Positions 50,835-60,099 of a DNA stretch of 64,000 nt are shown piece by piece. A model generated the notes under the pieces. That model did no database searches. It was not told the origin of the DNA and was given only the letters and a program-made list of their open reading frames with translations. Both the position numbers and the translations under genes were made by a program. This stretch comes from Cephaloticoccus primus (lineage in GTDB: Bacteria > Verrucomicrobiota > Verrucomicrobiia > Opitutales > Opitutaceae), in NCBI RefSeq assembly GCF_001580015.1, contig NZ_LSZQ01000028.1, positions 1-64,000 on the forward strand, written 5' to 3'. Within the stretch, counting starts at the first letter, position 1; every line of letters begins with the position of its first letter.

Positions 50835-52055
50835 GTGACCACGACTCGCGCGCCTGCCATCGCCACCAAACCACAACCCGCAGCCGCGCGGAAAAAACAA
50901 GTGCGCGCACGCGCGAGCTCCCCGCTCCCCGCGCTGCTCTACACCGATACCGGCACCAGTGCCGACCAGCTCTACTTCAGCCGTGGCGTCCAGGTGCACG
51001 ATCCCTTCATCGCCTTCGAGGCCGCTGGCAAGCGCTGCACTGTCCAAAGCGCACTGGAGTTTGGCCGCGTAAAAAAATCCCGCTGCTTCGACGAAGTCCT
51101 CCCGCTCGAAGAATGGGTCGAGCGAGCGTGGAAAGCGTTTCCCGGGCGCGCCATACCGCCGGGGCCTGCCGAGATCATTGCCACGCTCGCCAAGGCGAAG
51201 CGGCTCTCCGGCTTCCGCGTCAGCAGCGAGTTTCCCGCTGGCCTCTTCGTAAAACTGCGCGAGCTCGGCCTCCAGATCGACATTGCCGAGGGGCCGCTCT
51301 TCCCCGAGCGCGAAATCAAGACGCCCAAGGAGGCCGCTGCCATCCGCGAGGGGAACCGGCTCAGCTCCGTGGGCTTCAGCGTGGTCGAAGACATCCTGCG
51401 CCGCGCAAAAATCCGCGGCCAGCAGCTCATTTTTGAAAACCAGCCGCTCAGCTCCGAGCGGCTGCAACTCGCGATTCGAGCCGCGATTTTGAACGAGGGT
51501 GGCCGCGCCGACGACGTGATCGCAGCGGGCGGCGACCAGGCTTGCGACCCGCACGAGTGCGGCCACGGCCCGCTGCGCGCGCACGAGCTCATCATCGTCG
51601 ATATCTTCCCGCGCGTCATGAAGACCGGCTACTGGGGCGACATGACGCGCACCTACCTGAAGGGCCGCGCCTCCGAAGCGCAGCGCCGCCTCGTCGCCAC
51701 CGTCGCCGAGGCCCAGCGCGCAGGCATCGCGACCGTGCGCGCGGGCGTCGATGGAGCCCAGGTTCACCAGCGAGTTTTAGACACCTTTGCCGCTGCCGGT
51801 TATGAGACCAGGCGCAGCGCCAAAGGCTCGGTCGGCTTTTTCCACGGCACCGGCCACGGCGTCGGGCTGGCCGTCCACGAAGCCCCGCGCGTCAACACCC
51901 AGCCCTACACGCTCAAGCAAGGCAGCGTCATCACCGTGGAGCCCGGCCTCTACTACCCGGGCCTCGGCGGCTGCCGGATCGAAGACGTCGTACAAGTCGG
52001 CGCACGCGGAGCGAAGCTCCTGTCCTCGCACCCTTACGATTGGGAAATCCGATGA
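50835..52055 (+). CDS. Xaa-Pro aminopeptidase-like M24 peptidase
   Basis: Pita-bread metallopeptidase of family M24. The N-terminal creatinase-like domain covers about residues 35-180. The catalytic domain has the five metal ligands in order: Asp in IIVDIFPRV, Asp in YWGDMTRTY, His in HGTGHGVGLAVHE, Glu in ITVEPGLYY and Glu in CRIEDVVQV. Length is 406 from the GTG at 50835; the frame opens further upstream over the DUF192 gene. The substrate is probably N-terminal Xaa-Pro, by family. The stop overlaps the next start (ATGA). Confidence 0.9.
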   Translation: MTTTRAPAIATKPQPAAARKKQVRARASSPLPALLYTDTGTSADQLYFSRGVQVHDPFIAFEAAGKRCTVQSALEFGRVKKSRCFDEVLPLEEWVERAWKAFPGRAIPPGPAEIIATLAKAKRLSGFRVSSEFPAGLFVKLRELGLQIDIAEGPLFPEREIKTPKEAAAIREGNRLSSVGFSVVEDILRRAKIRGQQLIFENQPLSSERLQLAIRAAILNEGGRADDVIAAGGDQACDPHECGHGPLRAHELIIVDIFPRVMKTGYWGDMTRTYLKGRASEAQRRLVATVAEAQRAGIATVRAGVDGAQVHQRVLDTFAAAGYETRRSAKGSVGFFHGTGHGVGLAVHEAPRVNTQPYTLKQGSVITVEPGLYYPGLGGCRIEDVVQVGARGAKLLSSHPYDWEIR

Positions 52056-53029
52056 TCAAAACGCTCGGCCCTCTGCTCAAAAAAATCGCCGCGCGGCGCA
52101 TCCTCGTCATCGGCGACGTGATGCTCGACCACTACATCTGGGGCGACGCCACGCGGATCTCGCCCGAGGCACCAGTGCCCGTCGTGGACATCGCGCGCGA
52201 CACCTGGACGGCAGGCGGCGCGGCCAACGTCGCGCTCAACATCGCCTCGCTCGGTGCCACCTGCACGCTGGCCGGGTTTGTGAGCGACGACGACGCCGGA
52301 CAGCGGCTGCGCCAGATCCTCGGCGAACACCGGATCACCCTGCTGCCCACTCCGGGCAGCGGCAGCACCATCCTGAAAACCCGCGTCCTCGTGCAGCGCC
52401 AGCAGCTCTGCCGCCTCGACCGCGAGTCGCCGCCCGCCGCCTATCAATTTCCGGCCAAAACTGCCGAGGCACTCCTGCGCGAGGAGATCGCCGCAGCCGA
52501 TGCCATCATCCTGAGCGACTACGCCAAGGGCATCCTCACCGATGCGCTCGTGGCCAAGGTCAGCCAGCTCGCACGCGCCGCCGGAAAGTTCGTCGCGCTC
52601 GACCCCAAGCCGAAGCGCAGACTCAAGTTTCGCGACCTCGACCTCATCACGCCCAACCGCCGCGAATCCTACGAGCTCGCCGGACTGGAGCCCGCCCCGC
52701 ACGAGCCTTATCCGGCGGAGGAAATCTGCCGCCGCATCCACCGCGCGCACGGTACGCGCCACCTCGTCATCACGCTCGGCGAAGACGGCCTGCTGCTCAG
52801 CACGGGCGGTAAAATCACCCGCACGATACCGACCGCCGCACGCGAGGTTTTCGATGTCTCCGGTGCAGGCGATACCGCGCTCGCCAGCCTCGTGCTCGCG
52901 CTGAGTGCGGGGGCCGTGCTGGAGGACGCCGCACACTTCGCCAACACCGCTGCGGGCATCGTCGTCGGTAAGCTCGGCACGGCTCCAGTCACCGCCGCCG
53001 AGCTTCGTACCCTCGCCACGCCGCGTTGA
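52052..53029 (+). CDS. hldA: Heptose-7-phosphate kinase (HldE kinase domain only)
   Basis: PfkB-family kinase that phosphorylates heptose 7-phosphate to the 1,7-bisphosphate in ADP-heptose synthesis for LPS. Motifs: LVIGDVMLDHYIWGDATRIS, EAPVPVVDI, the substrate-binding GGAANVALNIASLGA, AIILSDYAKGIL, and the catalytic FDVSGAGDTALA. The 325 residues match only the kinase half of HldE; the nucleotidyltransferase is not in the window. It overlaps the peptidase gene by an ATGA and is followed 8 bp later by gmhB, which acts next in the pathway. Confidence 0.92.
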   Translation: MIKTLGPLLKKIAARRILVIGDVMLDHYIWGDATRISPEAPVPVVDIARDTWTAGGAANVALNIASLGATCTLAGFVSDDDAGQRLRQILGEHRITLLPTPGSGSTILKTRVLVQRQQLCRLDRESPPAAYQFPAKTAEALLREEIAAADAIILSDYAKGILTDALVAKVSQLARAAGKFVALDPKPKRRLKFRDLDLITPNRRESYELAGLEPAPHEPYPAEEICRRIHRAHGTRHLVITLGEDGLLLSTGGKITRTIPTAAREVFDVSGAGDTALASLVLALSAGAVLEDAAHFANTAAGIVVGKLGTAPVTAAELRTLATPR

Positions 53030-53037
53030 TCCGCACC

Positions 53038-53616
53038 ATGGGCACAGTGAAAACCCTGTTTCTGGATCGGGACGGCACGATCATTTACGACAAGGACTAC
53101 CTCGCCGATCCTGCGGGAGTGGAGCTGATCCCGGGCGCGCGCGCTGCGCTGCACGAGGCGCAATCGCGCGGCTACCGGCTTTTCCTTTTTACCAATCAAT
53201 CCGGCATCGGCCGCGGCTACTACACGCTGGCCGATGTCCATGCCTGCAACCGCCGGATGCTCGAGCTCCTCGACCTCGGCCCCGAGCTGTTTACCGAAAT
53301 CTGCATCGCGCCGGAGGCCCACAGCGAGCCGGAAGACAGCCCGCGCGCGAACCAGGTTTTTAGAAAGCCCTCGCCGCGCTTCATCCTCGAAATGATCGCG
53401 AAATACGCGCTCGCCCCCGAGCAGTGCTGGATGGTCGGCGACCGCGAGAGCGACATCGAAGCGGGCCTGCGCGCGGGGATTCACAGCGTCGCCGTCGCCA
53501 CCGGAAAATACAACCTCGACGAATGGCGCGCGCGGTTGCCCGCCCCCGCCACGCTGCACGCCGACTTGCTCGGCTTTGTGAACAGCCTCGCGGCGCACCA
53601 CACACGCGACCGATGA
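53038..53616 (+). CDS. gmhB: Heptose-1,7-bisphosphate 7-phosphatase GmhB-like
   Basis: HAD phosphatase of the histidinol-phosphatase/GmhB type, removing the 7-phosphate in ADP-heptose synthesis. Motif [17 protein letters not shown], motif [15 protein letters not shown], the Lys in [10 protein letters not shown], and motif [18 protein letters not shown]. The zinc loop is reduced: where the family has Cys, His, Cys and Cys, here CIAPEAHSE keeps one Cys and a His, and no Cys pair precedes RKP. Such forms exist in the superfamily. The ATG at 53038 is preferred over a TTG at 53026. It overlaps tlyA by ATGA. Confidence 0.88.
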   Translation: MGTVKTLFLDRDGTIIYDKDYLADPAGVELIPGARAALHEAQSRGYRLFLFTNQSGIGRGYYTLADVHACNRRMLELLDLGPELFTEICIAPEAHSEPEDSPRANQVFRKPSPRFILEMIAKYALAPEQCWMVGDRESDIEAGLRAGIHSVAVATGKYNLDEWRARLPAPATLHADLLGFVNSLAAHHTRDR

Positions 53617-54494
53617 AGCACCCGCTCACCGCAAACGCATCGCTCGCCACGGCTCCCGCCATGCCCACTCCACCCGATCAGGCCGCCCCGGACTCGCCTC
53701 ACGCCGTGCCGCGTTTTCCCAAAAAACAACGGCTCGACGAAGTCCTCGTCGCGCGCGGGCTGGCGGCCTCACGTGCGCAGGCCAAGGCGCTGATCATGAG
53801 TGGCCGCGTCCTGCACGGCACCGCGCGGCTCGACAAACCCGGGAAAGAAGTCGCGAGCGACATCGAGCTCTGCGTCGAGCAGCCCCCGCGCTTCGTCAGC
53901 CGCGGCGGCGAGAAGCTCGCTGCGGCCCTCGCCCACTTCGCGATTGATCTGCGCGGGGCGCACCTCCTCGACGTTGGCGCCTCGACCGGCGGCTTCACCG
54001 ACTGTGCGCTGCAAGCGGGTGCGGCGACGGCCGTGTGCCTCGATGTGGGCCGCGCCCAGCTCCACGCCAAACTTCGCGCCGACCCGCGCGTGACCAACCT
54101 CGAAAAGGTAAACGCCCGCCACCTCGCTGCTGGCGACCTGCCGCGCAGCGAGTTCGACGCCATCGTCATGGACCTGTCCTTCATCTCGCTGTGCGCCGTC
54201 CTCCCCGCAGTGTGGCCCTTCCTACGCGCGGGCGGGCCGCTCGTCGCGCTCGTCAAACCCCAGTTCGAAGCAGGAAAAGCCGAGGTCGATAAAGGCCGCG
54301 GCGTCATCCGCGATCCCGCCGTGCAAGACGCCGCGCTCCAGCGCGTGCGCGACTTCGCGCTCGCCGAGCTGCCGCTCGCCGAGCTCCTCGGCCACATCGA
54401 CTCGCCGATCAAAGGCGCCGATGGCAATCGCGAGTTCCTCCTCGCCCTGCGGAGGCGGGGAGCCGCGGACTTTCGCGCTCGCGCGACACCATGA
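53613..54494 (+). CDS. tlyA: TlyA-family rRNA 2'-O-methyltransferase
   Basis: TlyA/hemolysin A family, which methylates riboses in 16S and 23S rRNA and affects capreomycin sensitivity in mycobacteria. An S4 RNA-binding domain ([20 protein letters not shown]) is followed by an FtsJ-like methyltransferase with SAM motif [30 protein letters not shown] and [14 protein letters not shown]. The start is the ATG in an ATGA overlap with gmhB at 53613, giving 293 residues, of which the first ~35 are a Pro/Ala-rich extension; MPTPPD at 53661 is an alternative. Confidence 0.92.
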   Translation: MKHPLTANASLATAPAMPTPPDQAAPDSPHAVPRFPKKQRLDEVLVARGLAASRAQAKALIMSGRVLHGTARLDKPGKEVASDIELCVEQPPRFVSRGGEKLAAALAHFAIDLRGAHLLDVGASTGGFTDCALQAGAATAVCLDVGRAQLHAKLRADPRVTNLEKVNARHLAAGDLPRSEFDAIVMDLSFISLCAVLPAVWPFLRAGGPLVALVKPQFEAGKAEVDKGRGVIRDPAVQDAALQRVRDFALAELPLAELLGHIDSPIKGADGNREFLLALRRRGAADFRARATP

Positions 54495-54593
54495 AGCACG
54501 CAGAGACTTTGTCCGTTGGAGAGATGGTCCCCCCTCCACCAACACGTACGCCGCAAAATAAACCAGTCGCCCCCAAGCCCGAATCACGCCGAC

Positions 54594-54637
54594 GGGCCAC
54601 CAACGAGCGGCCCGCAAAATAAAAGAGTCGAAGACTC
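54594..54637 (-). repeat. Type II element abutting the nadK start
   Basis: GGGCC-AC-CAACGA-GC-GGCCC (54594-54613), spacer GCAAAATAAAA, GAGTC-GAA-GACTC (54625-54637). One base separates it from the ATG of nadK at 54639. A degenerate second unit (GCCGCAAAATAAACCAGTCG) lies just upstream at 54550-54569. Confidence 0.85.
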
Positions 54638-54638
54638 C

Positions 54639-55481
54639 ATGAAGCCCTTACGAAAAATCGCCTTCGTCATTAACAAGGAGAAAGACGGCGCGAGCGAAGT
54701 CGCCCGCGAGCTCGTCGCGATCACCCGCGCCGCCGGAGTCGCCCTCAAGCAGACGACCCGCTGCCCGATCCCGCGCGGCTATCTGGCTGGCTGCGACGCG
54801 TGCTGCGTGGTCGGCGGCGACGGCACCCTGCTGGGCGCCGCCCGCGAGGCCGCTCGCGAGCAAGTCCCGCTCATCGGCGTCAACCAGGGCAGCCTCGGCT
54901 TCCTCACCACCTTTTCGGCAGACGAAGCGCGCCAGCTCTTCGCCGAGCTGCTCGCGGGCCGCTTCCACGTCGATCACCGCGCCATGCTCGATTGCTCAAC
55001 CGGCCCGGGCCTGCACGACCTCGCCCTCAACGACGTACTTGTCAAAAGCCAGGCCAACTCGCGCATCGTCCGGCTCGAAGTCTGCGCCGACGGCGAGCTC
55101 GTCACGACCTACACCTGCGACGGGCTCATCTTCTCCACGGCCACCGGTTCCACCGCCTACAACCTCTCTGCTGGCGGCCCGATCATCCACCCCGATGCGG
55201 GCGTCATCGTCATGACGCCCATCTGCCCGCATACGCTGAGCAACCGCTCCATCATCTTTCGTCAGGAAGTACGGCTGCGCGTGATCAACCGCACGCAAGA
55301 CTGCCCGCTGCTCGTCGCCATGGATGGACAGCTCGACCTGCGCGTCGGCATGGGCTCGCCCATCGACATCTGCCTCTCCAAGCTGCAACTCCCGCTCGCC
55401 CACCGCGACGACTACTCGCACTTCGCCGTCGTCCGCACAAAACTCAAATGGGGCGGCGAACTCGTAAATAAACCGAACTAG
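54639..55481 (+). CDS. nadK: NAD kinase
   Basis: Phosphorylates NAD to NADP. The family motifs are present: the catalytic VVGGDGTLLGAA, the substrate-loop GVNQGSLGFLTTF, NDVLV, and GLIFSTATGSTAYNLSAGGP with ICPHTLSNRSIIF. The protein is 280 residues from the ATG at 54639. Directly upstream is a Type II element that occupies the place of the ribosome binding site; the frame stays open through it, so a longer form starting near 54516 cannot be excluded. The leader hairpin ends 1 nt before the start codon. Confidence 0.94.
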   Translation: MKPLRKIAFVINKEKDGASEVARELVAITRAAGVALKQTTRCPIPRGYLAGCDACCVVGGDGTLLGAAREAAREQVPLIGVNQGSLGFLTTFSADEARQLFAELLAGRFHVDHRAMLDCSTGPGLHDLALNDVLVKSQANSRIVRLEVCADGELVTTYTCDGLIFSTATGSTAYNLSAGGPIIHPDAGVIVMTPICPHTLSNRSIIFRQEVRLRVINRTQDCPLLVAMDGQLDLRVGMGSPIDICLSKLQLPLAHRDDYSHFAVVRTKLKWGGELVNKPN

Positions 55482-55659
55482 GCGCAGCGCAGCGCCCCAC
55501 ACAGCAGAAGGGGCGCATCAGCAAAGGGCAGCCCACCCAAAAAAAGTAAGTTACACGGTGGCCTCTCCCCACCAAGCCCGAGATCCCGACGGCTGGACAG
55601 GCCGCCAACGGGCGACCTGCAAAAAGAAAGGGAGACGCGAAAAAGGCGGCCGTTGACCG

Positions 55660-56130
55660 TTATTGCTGGCGGGCTTCGACGGCGACGACGCTGCCGTTTT
55701 CAAAAATCACACGCAGGGCCTCATCGACCGCGCCGCGACCGTAGTTGCCCGTGCTTACGCCGATGCCGCCCGAGGTGTGCGTGCCCCTGCCCCAGCCGCC
55801 GCTGCTGCGCCCCAGACCAAAGCCGACTGACACCATCGGCCACTTGCTCGACTTGCCCGAGTAGGCCCAGATCTCCGCCTCGCCCGACTCTGTCTTGTGC
55901 GTGTACATGCGCGTCGGCTTGCCCAACGCCACGAGGACTTGCGGCTGCGTAAAACCAAGGTCGACCTGCCCCGCCCGCACCTTTTCGCGAACCTCCACAG
56001 GCCACGAATCGAAGGCCTCCTGATTTTTGCTGATGCGGCTCTCCAGCGTGGCGCAGCCAGAGAAAATCAAGGCCGCAGCGCACAAGGAAAACAGGGAGAG
56101 AAAGCGAGACGGGAGCGATTTGTCTTTCAT
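55660..56130 (-). CDS. Small lipoprotein with BamE/SmpA-like pattern
   Basis: 156-residue lipoprotein: signal LSLFSLCAAALIFSGC with lipobox FSGC. The segment VREKVRAGQVDLGFTQPQVL followed by VALGKPTR resembles the start of SmpA/OmlA (BamE) folds, where a helix and a GKP turn are typical. A Gly/Ser-rich segment (GFGLGRSSGGWGRGTHTSGG) follows. The stop codon lies in a remnant of a Type II hairpin (CGGCCGTTGACCG at ~55647-55659). The family link is tentative. It converges on nadK and is divergent from rpiB. Confidence 0.65.
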   Translation of the reverse strand: MKDKSLPSRFLSLFSLCAAALIFSGCATLESRISKNQEAFDSWPVEVREKVRAGQVDLGFTQPQVLVALGKPTRMYTHKTESGEAEIWAYSGKSSKWPMVSVGFGLGRSSGGWGRGTHTSGGIGVSTGNYGRGAVDEALRVIFENGSVVAVEARQQ

Positions 56131-56243
56131 GGGTGACAAGCGTTGCAAAGCGCACGCTGTGCCGCACTGAATCGCCCGCAAGCCCGAAACCCGGGGCCAC
56201 CTTTACCGCAACTCTTGACCCACACTGCTCACCAAGCGCCGCC

Positions 56244-56687
56244 ATGAAGTTCACTATCGCCATCGGCTCCGACCACGCTGGTTTTCGCTACAAGGAAGCC
56301 ATCAAAGCCATGCTTCTGGAAGAGGGACACACCGTGCGCGACTATGGGACTGACTCTGCGGAACAGAGCTGCGACTACCCCGACTACTGCTTCCCCGTGG
56401 CGCGGGCGGTGGCGGCGGGCGAGGCCCAGCGCGGCATCGTGCTCGGCGGCTCGGGTAACGGCGAGGCAATGAGCGCCAACCGCGTGAAGGGCGTGCGCTG
56501 CGGCCTGTGCTGGAGCGAACAAGTCGCCATCTGGAACCGCGCCCACAATGACGCGAACTGCCTCTCGCTCGGCGAGCGCACGATCTCGCTCGACGAGGCG
56601 CTGCGGATCGTCCGCGTGTGGCTGGCGACTGAGTTTGAGGGCGGCCGCCACCTCCCCCGAATCGAGAAGCTCGATGCGCTCGCTTAG
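56244..56687 (+). CDS. rpiB: Ribose-5-phosphate isomerase B
   Basis: RpiB/LacA/LacB sugar-phosphate isomerase, interconverting ribose 5-phosphate and ribulose 5-phosphate. Motifs: IAIGSDHAGFRYKEAI, DYPDYCFPVARAV, the loop LGGSGNGEAMSANRVKGVRC, and NDANCLSLGERTI. The usual Cys of the (C)GSG loop is Gly here, but another Cys (RCGLCW) lies close by. Length 147 is normal. The ATG at 56244 starts the Rossmann-like strand. A shortened Type I element follows 11 bp after the stop. Confidence 0.92.
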   Translation: MKFTIAIGSDHAGFRYKEAIKAMLLEEGHTVRDYGTDSAEQSCDYPDYCFPVARAVAAGEAQRGIVLGGSGNGEAMSANRVKGVRCGLCWSEQVAIWNRAHNDANCLSLGERTISLDEALRIVRVWLATEFEGGRHLPRIEKLDALA

Positions 56688-56698
56688 GTGAGTCTGTC

Positions 56699-56914
56699 CC
56701 GCTGCGCGTGGAGCGGTGGCGGGTCGCCACTGCCATTTACCAAGCCGCTTGCTCGTCGTGCGTTTCGCACGACGAGCAAGCGGCTTGGTGGGAAATGCCC
56801 GATCTCCGATCGGGAAAGCAGTTTAACCCGTAAATCGATTTACACCGGCCAAATGGGTACCCGCTTGGCCAATTTTTTTCGCTGACGGGCAAACTATGGC
56901 CCCACGCGCAGTGC
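56699..56914 (-). repeat. Type I palindromic element, copy 9 (short, divergent stem)
   Basis: Short form, 216 bp, with termini resembling CCGCTGCGCGTGG and CCACGCGCAGTGC. The longest palindrome (56739-56789) is a perfect 24-bp stem with a TTT loop; its arm reads ACCAAGCCGCTTGCTCGTCG, different on both sides from the ACTGTGCGG of other copies. A CCCGATC-TCC-GATCGGG hairpin follows, then TTTAACCCGTAAA. The first palindrome and the CCTGTCG hairpin are missing. Confidence 0.82.
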
Positions 56915-56981
56915 GCACTCTGCGCGCAGCTTTTTTCTAGTGGCGCACGGGTTGGGGCTTCGCCAGCGTCGACCGCCAGTT

Positions 56982-59024
56982 ATGTTGCCCACTACACCAA
57001 AGCGACTGGAGGCGCGCGACCTGCGCCTTGAGGACTTGGAAAACCGCCGCACCGAAACCCTGCTCCAGCTCTATGCGTGGATGTATCTGGCGCGCGCGAC
57101 CGACAACCGCATCCTGGAGCTGTTCCGCCAAGGCCTGATCAAGGGGACAGTCACGGGTGGCCAAGGGAACGAGGGGCTCATCGTCCCGCTGACGCTGCTC
57201 GCCGACAAGGCGCGCGATGTCGTCTCGTTCACCCACCGCGATTTGGGGGGGCACCTGATCTGGAGCGGACACCTCTGCGAGCATCTCAATCAATACTTCG
57301 CCAACGCGCAGAGTCCGACCAAGGCGCGCGAGGGCAACGTCCACCACGGCGATCCCGCCAATCGCTCGCTGCCCATGATCAGCCACCTGGGCACGATGAT
57401 TTCCAACGTGCTCGGCGCTACCGATGCGCAGCGGCGCGCGGGCCAGCCCGCGGTGGGCTTCGCGTTTTTCGGCGACGGCTCCTCAAGCACGGGCGACGTA
57501 CACGAATCGCTGAACCTCGCCTCGCTGCTCGGGCTGCCAGTGGTCTTTGTCATCGAGAACAATCGCTACGCCTACTCGACACCGACCGAGGAGCAATACG
57601 CGGCAGGCGTGGAGCTCTGGCAGCGGGCGGCGGGCTACGGCATGGAGGGCTTCGCGGTCGATGCGACCGAGCCGGAGGGCTTCTCCAAAGCGCTCGGTAC
57701 GGCGATTGACAAAGTGCGCACGACGAGCCGCCCGATCCTCGTCGAAGCGCACACGCTGCGCCTGCGCGGCCACGCCGCCTACGACACTTGCGACTACCTG
57801 AAACCGGGCGAGAACGACGCCTTTCATGCGCAGGACCCGCTGCCGCGCTTTCGCGCAAAACTGTGCGGCGAGCTCGGCGACGAGGCCGAGCTGCGCGCGA
57901 TCGAGGCCGAGCTCGACGCCTATCTGGAGGCCTGCGTGAAGCACTCGCTCGCCATCCCGCGCCCGAAGGCGGGCGACATGTTGGCGGAGGTTTTTGCCCC
58001 GACGCCGCGCGCGCCCGCCGAGCAAATCGCGTGGGCGCCGACACCAGCCGAGCCGCAGCCGCTCAACTTCGCCCAAGCGATCACCGCTGCGCACCGCAAA
58101 ATCCTGAGCGAACGGCCCGAGTCGCTCGTCCTCGGCCAGGACATCGGCCGCTACGGCGGTGCCTTTAAGGTCACCGAAGGGCTGCTCGAAGAGTTTGGGC
58201 GCGCCCGCGTGTTTAACACGCCGCTGGCCGAGAGCGCCTGCACCGGCTACGCGATCGGACTGGCCCTGCGCGGATATCGGCCAATCGAAGAATTTCAGTT
58301 TGCCGATTTCGCGACGGAGGCGGTCACCCAAATCACGCAAAACGCGGCGACGCTCTTCTTCCGCGGCGGAGCGGCTTGCCCGCTCGTGCTCCGGCTGCCC
58401 TGCGGCAGTGTGCAGCTCGGCTCCTTTCATTCGCAGGAGCTGGAGTCGGCCTTCCTCTCTTTCCCCGGGCTCAAGGCCCTGTACCCGAGCACGCCGCAAG
58501 ACGCCTTCGACGCCCTGCTCGCCGCCTATGAAGACAATAACCCGGTGCTCCTTTTTGAAAACAAAGCGCTGTACCGCTGCCCCAAAGAGCCGGTCGCGTG
58601 GAACCCCGACTTCCGGAAAATCTGGGAGCCCAAGCAAGTGCGCACGGGCGAGGCTGCGACCCTCGTCAGCTACGGCGAAGCGCTGCGGCGCACGGAGGCC
58701 GTCTGCGACTACCTCGCCGATGAGTACGACATCGCGCTCGACCTCTTCGACCTGCGCGCGCTCTCGCCGCTGCGGCTGGACACGATTGAGGCCTCGCTGC
58801 GCCGCACGGGCCGCCTCGCCATCATCCACGAAGGCCGCCGCAATCACGGCTTCGGCGCGGAGCTGCTCGCGCGGTTGACCGAGGCCCACTTTGCCCAGCT
58901 AAAGGCCGCCCCGCTGCGGATCGCCTCGCTCGACCTTCCGGTTCCTTTTGCCGGAGAGCTGGAGCACGTCTACCGCCCGCAACAAGACGCCGTCATCGAG
59001 CGCCTCCTCCAATGGATCGGTTAA
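56982..59024 (+). CDS. Fused alpha/beta E1 component of a 2-oxoacid dehydrogenase
   Basis: Thiamine-diphosphate-dependent E1 with alpha and beta subunits in one chain, 680 residues. The alpha half (to ~360) has TGGQGNEGLIVPLTLL, HRDLGGHL, and the TPP motif FFGDGSSSTGDVHESLN ending in ENNRYAYSTPT. The beta half has LVLGQDIGRYGGAFKVTEGL, FNTPLAESACTGYAIGLALR, EFQFADFATEAVTQITQNAA and HSQELESAF. The arrangement fits branched-chain 2-oxoacid dehydrogenases of the fused type. E2 and E3 are not nearby. The ATG at 56982 is chosen; a GTG at 56940 is open. kdsC follows within a few bases. Confidence 0.9.
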   Translation: MLPTTPKRLEARDLRLEDLENRRTETLLQLYAWMYLARATDNRILELFRQGLIKGTVTGGQGNEGLIVPLTLLADKARDVVSFTHRDLGGHLIWSGHLCEHLNQYFANAQSPTKAREGNVHHGDPANRSLPMISHLGTMISNVLGATDAQRRAGQPAVGFAFFGDGSSSTGDVHESLNLASLLGLPVVFVIENNRYAYSTPTEEQYAAGVELWQRAAGYGMEGFAVDATEPEGFSKALGTAIDKVRTTSRPILVEAHTLRLRGHAAYDTCDYLKPGENDAFHAQDPLPRFRAKLCGELGDEAELRAIEAELDAYLEACVKHSLAIPRPKAGDMLAEVFAPTPRAPAEQIAWAPTPAEPQPLNFAQAITAAHRKILSERPESLVLGQDIGRYGGAFKVTEGLLEEFGRARVFNTPLAESACTGYAIGLALRGYRPIEEFQFADFATEAVTQITQNAATLFFRGGAACPLVLRLPCGSVQLGSFHSQELESAFLSFPGLKALYPSTPQDAFDALLAAYEDNNPVLLFENKALYRCPKEPVAWNPDFRKIWEPKQVRTGEAATLVSYGEALRRTEAVCDYLADEYDIALDLFDLRALSPLRLDTIEASLRRTGRLAIIHEGRRNHGFGAELLARLTEAHFAQLKAAPLRIASLDLPVPFAGELEHVYRPQQDAVIERLLQWIG

Positions 59025-59029
59025 AAAAT

Positions 59030-59611
59030 ATGGCTGACAAAAAAACGTCACCGAGCGCGGCGGACTGGCAGCGCATCCGGCTCTTCGCAATGGATGTCGA
59101 TGGCGTCCTCACCGATGGCACGGTGCGCATCTGCTCCGACGGGACCGAAACCAAGGTGTTCTCCATCCTCGACGGGATGGGGCTCGTGCGCCTCGCGCAG
59201 GCAGGGATCGCCACCGCGTGGATCAGTGGCCGCCCCTCCGAGGCCACGACCCGTCGCGCACGCGAGCTCAAGATCCCCCACCTCGTCCAAGGCCGTGTAG
59301 ATAAACTCAGCGCACTGGGCGAGCTCGCCGCGCGGCTCAGGCTCCGCCCCGAAGAATGCGCCTACATGGGGGACGACGATATTGACGCCGCTGCGATTGC
59401 CTGGGCGGGGGTCGGCATCGCTCCGCCCGAAGCCATGCCCGCCGCGACAAACGCCGCGCATTACCTGACCGCACGTCCGGCCGGGCGCGGCGCCGTGCGC
59501 GAAGTGTGCGAGCACATCCTCGCCGCACGGCGCAGTGCGGAGCGGGAAAATACAGCCAAGGCCGCCTCCGCGGCCGCTGCCACTTCGGCTACTCCAGTCG
59601 ATCACGCATGA
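59030..59611 (+). CDS. kdsC: KDO-8-phosphate phosphatase KdsC-like
   Basis: HAD phosphatase of the KdsC type, releasing KDO from KDO 8-phosphate for LPS. Motifs: FAMDVDGVLTDGTVRI, FSILDGMGLVRLAQAGI, AWISGRPSEATTRRA and GDDDIDAAAIAWAGVGIAP. Length about 193 is normal (E. coli 188), with an Ala-rich tail. ATG codons at 59012 and 59030 are possible; the first overlaps the E1 stop. It ends in an ATGA overlap with lptC, starting a chain of coupled LPS genes. Confidence 0.9.
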   Translation: MADKKTSPSAADWQRIRLFAMDVDGVLTDGTVRICSDGTETKVFSILDGMGLVRLAQAGIATAWISGRPSEATTRRARELKIPHLVQGRVDKLSALGELAARLRLRPEECAYMGDDDIDAAAIAWAGVGIAPPEAMPAATNAAHYLTARPAGRGAVREVCEHILAARRSAERENTAKAASAAAATSATPVDHA

Positions 59612-60099
59612 ATACGATTTACCTGAGTTTCCGCAGCCGCCACGGCCCGCGCCGCCGGCTCTGCACCGCGCTGCTCGCCGCCGCCCTCCTGGTCGCTCTC
59701 GCCGTGCAGCTCCGCGCTGCGCCCGAGCGCGGGCTCGGCACGCAGGCGCCGCTCAGCCAGTTCCGCCTCCCGACGTTTAACAGTGAAGGGCACCGCTCGA
59801 TGTTGATTGAGAGCACGGAGGCCATCGTCGGTGCCACGCGGATCGAGTTGACCAACCTCAACCTTACGCTCTTCGACGGCACGGCGGCCAACACGATCGA
59901 GACCATCCTCCTGAGCCCGCAGGCCACCGCCTACCCCGAGGAAGAGACGATCAACGGCGAAGGCCCCGTGCGCATCATCCGCGACGACGTCGAAATCACT
60001 GGCACCGGCTGGCGCTACGAACACGCGCAGCAAAAAGTCACCATCGCCAAAAACACGCGCATCCAGTTTCGCGCCGCGCTCCCCGACCTCATCCGATGA
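59608..60099 (+). CDS. lptC: LptC-like LPS export protein
   Basis: 163-residue protein with one N-terminal hydrophobic segment (ALLAAALLVALAVQLRA) that acts as a membrane anchor or signal, followed by a beta-rich LptC/OstA-like domain (MLIESTEAIVGATRIELTNL, WRYEHAQQKVTIAKNTRIQF). LptC links LptB2FG to LptA in LPS transport. Identification rests on fold pattern and on position between kdsC and lptA; primary sequence in this family is weakly conserved. Starts and ends in ATGA overlaps. Confidence 0.8.
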   Translation: MNTIYLSFRSRHGPRRRLCTALLAAALLVALAVQLRAAPERGLGTQAPLSQFRLPTFNSEGHRSMLIESTEAIVGATRIELTNLNLTLFDGTAANTIETILLSPQATAYPEEETINGEGPVRIIRDDVEITGTGWRYEHAQQKVTIAKNTRIQFRAALPDLIR

